Positions 5,940 through 7,155 of a stretch of 7,155 nt of DNA are shown one piece after another (the stretch's first letter is position 1; every line of letters starts with the position of its first letter). The position numbers and the translations under genes are program-made. Source of the stretch: Chloroflexota bacterium (GTDB lineage: Bacteria > Chloroflexota > Dehalococcoidia > UBA2979). Location of the stretch: NCBI GenBank assembly GCA_002710905.1, contig PAJB01000007.1, positions 1 to 7,155 on the forward strand, read 5' to 3'. The notes beneath the pieces were generated by a model. The model was given only the letters and a program-made list of their open reading frames with translations, was not told the origin of the DNA and did no database searches.

Positions 5940-6485
5940 TTGCTGATTGTCACTGGTGGTATTGCAAAGGGGACTAAACTTAAATTACCAAATGAAAAAA
6001 TTACGAGACCAACTTCACAAAAAATGCGTGAGTCACTTTTTTCTATAATTGAGAACTTTAAAATTGATTACAAGGTAGTTTTTGATATGTATGCTGGAAG
6101 CGGTATGCTAGGAATTGAAGCTTTATCAAGAGGTGCTGAGAGTTGTGTTTTCGTTGAATCAAATAAAAGGATATGCAGTGTCATTCGTAGCAATCTCATA
6201 TCTACCGATTTAATTGGTAAATCAGAAATTGTTCATGCATCTATTGGCAGATGGAAAGCAAGCATAAATCATGACCCTACATTAATCTTGGTTGATCCCC
6301 CCTTTAATGATGAGCAGAAATGGATTAAGATAGAAAAATCTTTAGGAGATCTTACATCTTATAAAGATCTAATTTTGGTTATTGAGCATTTTCATAAAGA
6401 TATTGCTCCAGAATTTATTTGTGGAATTAACAAGTTTCGTACAAGAAGACATGGAGATTCCATAATAAGTTTTTATAAAATTTAG
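5940..6485 (+). CDS. rsmD: 16S rRNA (guanine(966)-N2)-methyltransferase RsmD
   Basis: SAM-dependent Rossmann-fold enzyme that methylates the exocyclic amine of G966 in 16S rRNA during late 30S assembly. With the TTG start at 5940 the product is 181 aa, normal for the family. Landmarks: N-terminal GGIAKGTKLKLP (6-17), the RPT-x4-R RNA-contact signature (RPTSQKMRESLF, 23-34), the SAM-binding motif DMYAGSGMLGIEALSRGA (49-66), the acidic strand end FVES (71-74) that typically contacts SAM ribose, the catalytic DPPF (119-122) typical of N2/N6 amino methyltransferases (usually DPPY), and the C-terminal RRHGDSIISFY (169-179). DPPF in place of DPPY is an accepted variant. It follows the GH18-like gene by about 20 bp and precedes coaD by 29 bp, the common bacterial rsmD-coaD pairing. 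TTG initiation may keep expression modest despite a strong ribosome site. Confidence 0.95.
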   Translation: MLIVTGGIAKGTKLKLPNEKITRPTSQKMRESLFSIIENFKIDYKVVFDMYAGSGMLGIEALSRGAESCVFVESNKRICSVIRSNLISTDLIGKSEIVHASIGRWKASINHDPTLILVDPPFNDEQKWIKIEKSLGDLTSYKDLILVIEHFHKDIAPEFICGINKFRTRRHGDSIISFYKI

Positions 6486-6504
6486 AATTGTTTAGAAGTT
6501 AATT

Positions 6505-6508
6505 GAGG
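6505..6508 (+). promoter_or_regulatory. Shine-Dalgarno deciding the coaD start
   Basis: GAGG followed by 6 nt and ATG at 6515-6517. This excludes the in-frame TTG at 6503, which is part of the site. The resulting start MVVAMYPGRFDP matches the usual short N-terminus of the family. Confidence 0.7.
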
Positions 6509-6514
6509 ATAAAT

Positions 6515-6994
6515 ATGGTAGTTGCAATGTACCCTGGACGATTTGATCCGGTAACAAATGGACATTTAGATATAGTTGATCGGGCCTCCAAAATTTTCGA
6601 TCACTTAATTATTGGTATTGCTGCTGGTGAAGCCAATACTAATTTATTTTCTGCTGAGGAACGTTCAGCAATGTTTAAAAAATCTACTTCTCAATATAAA
6701 AATATATCTGTAGAAATTTTTGATGGCTTAACAATCGATACAGCACGAAATTTAAATGTCAACGTATTAATTAGAGGCCTTCGTGCGGTAACAGATTTTA
6801 CGACTGAATTTGATATGGCATTAATGAACCGAGATATGGAGCAAGATATCGAATCTATTTTTTTCATTACGGATTTAGGCAATTTATTTTTAAGTGCTAG
6901 TCGTGTGAGAGAGCTAGCTAGCTACGGAGTGAATGTTGACCAATATGTTCCAAAAATTGTTGCTGAAGAACTCAACAAGAAATTTAATTTATAG
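6515..6994 (+). CDS. coaD: Phosphopantetheine adenylyltransferase (PPAT)
   Basis: Catalyses transfer of an adenylyl group from ATP to 4'-phosphopantetheine, giving dephospho-CoA and pyrophosphate, the penultimate step of coenzyme A synthesis in the cytosol; the family is hexameric. The product is 159 aa, matching the usual size of about 160. Seen: YPGRFDPVTNGHLDI (6-20) with the T-x-G-H nucleotidyltransferase motif (14-17), LFSAEER (44-50), IRGLRAVTDFTTEFDMALMNR (86-106), which supplies phosphate-binding arginines and adenine contacts, and LSASRVRELASYG (126-138) corresponding to the usual ISSS-x-VREL loop. Oddity: the Lys conserved four residues before the Phe of LFS (Lys42 in E. coli) is Asn41 in the stretch GEANTNLF. 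Other substrate residues are present, so the enzyme is probably active, but this position deserves checking. It sits between rsmD and a conserved small coiled-coil gene 9 bp downstream. Confidence 0.96.
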   Translation: MVVAMYPGRFDPVTNGHLDIVDRASKIFDHLIIGIAAGEANTNLFSAEERSAMFKKSTSQYKNISVEIFDGLTIDTARNLNVNVLIRGLRAVTDFTTEFDMALMNRDMEQDIESIFFITDLGNLFLSASRVRELASYGVNVDQYVPKIVAEELNKKFNL

Positions 6995-7003
6995 AGAGAA
7001 ATA

Positions 7004-7155
7004 ATGGATTTACTGCATCTTGTCGACCAATTGGAAGAATTAGTAGCTACTTCAAAAAAAGTGCCTATTGGCAATAGAGTAATACTCCAATATGATCGCG
7101 TTTTAGAAATTATTGATGAGTTGCGTATTGCAATACCTAATGATGTACGTGATGC
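7004..7155 (+). CDS. Conserved coiled-coil protein downstream of coaD (3' end outside window)
   Basis: ATG at 7004, 9 bp after the coaD stop, preceded by GAGAG with a 5-nt spacer; the frame is open to the window end, so 50 codons are seen. The start MDLLHLVDQLEELV, then KKVPIGNRVILQYDRVLEIIDELR and IAIPNDVRDA, shows helical heptad character and the 'LVD-LE-LV...VP...D-VL-IID-LR-AIP' pattern of a small protein I recall next to coaD in Chloroflexota and some Firmicutes. Such proteins are often loosely annotated as DivIVA-like or as an ATPase subunit because of their coiled coils. No enzymatic motif is visible and no function is established. Its conserved position suggests a link to the ribosome/CoA cluster or to cell division, but that is inference. 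Confidence 0.8.
   Translation, partial: MDLLHLVDQLEELVATSKKVPIGNRVILQYDRVLEIIDELRIAIPNDVRD

Noticed and set aside
6691..6882. 63-codon open frame on the minus strand
   Set aside because: Antisense to the conserved core of coaD.

Overview
This is a low-GC bacterial chromosome segment packed with housekeeping genes and almost no spare DNA. I infer a member of the Chloroflexota, most likely an AT-rich marine SAR202/Dehalococcoidia-type lineage. The reasons are the gene order rsmD - coaD - short coiled-coil protein starting MDLLHLVDQLEELV, which I associate with Chloroflexota, the character of the SerRS and LysRS sequences, and a large anchored GH18-like/PKD-like protein of a type I associate with that phylum. 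This placement is by recognition only and was not searched.

Layout. (1) 1-831, plus strand: the 3' part of a membrane protein with a Ser/Thr/Ala/Glu-rich N-terminal stretch, a two-helix membrane hairpin, and a cytosolic domain resembling a degenerate PD-(D/E)XK nuclease fold. (2) 832-1053, minus strand: a 54-codon gene with a hydrophobic N-terminus. It has its own Shine-Dalgarno sequence and a promoter with a perfect TTGACA -35 box, and a 24-bp palindrome resembling a Gram-positive-type LexA (SOS) box lies over the spacer and -10 box. Its stop codon abuts that of gene 1. (3) 1060-3843, minus strand: lysS followed by serS, 27 bp apart, probably co-transcribed. (4) 3844-4025: a divergent intergenic region. 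(5) 4026 to the window end, plus strand: a tight run of an anchored GH18-like pseudoenzyme, rsmD (16S rRNA m2G966 methyltransferase), coaD (phosphopantetheine adenylyltransferase) and the start of a conserved small coiled-coil protein.

How the parts fit. lysS and serS supply charged tRNAs and rsmD matures 16S rRNA, so much of the window serves translation, while coaD makes coenzyme A. The two proteins flanking this core are envelope-associated and of unknown role. The most interesting candidate is the small gene at 832-996. A short membrane protein behind a LexA-like operator resembles, in architecture only, the SOS-induced small inner-membrane proteins of other phyla (SidA, YneA, TisB types). 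Second is the 630-aa GH18-like protein, whose catalytic DxDxE motif is erased at every acidic position, which suggests a binding or structural role. I see no tRNA, rRNA, CRISPR array, insertion sequence, T-box or convincing rho-independent terminator.
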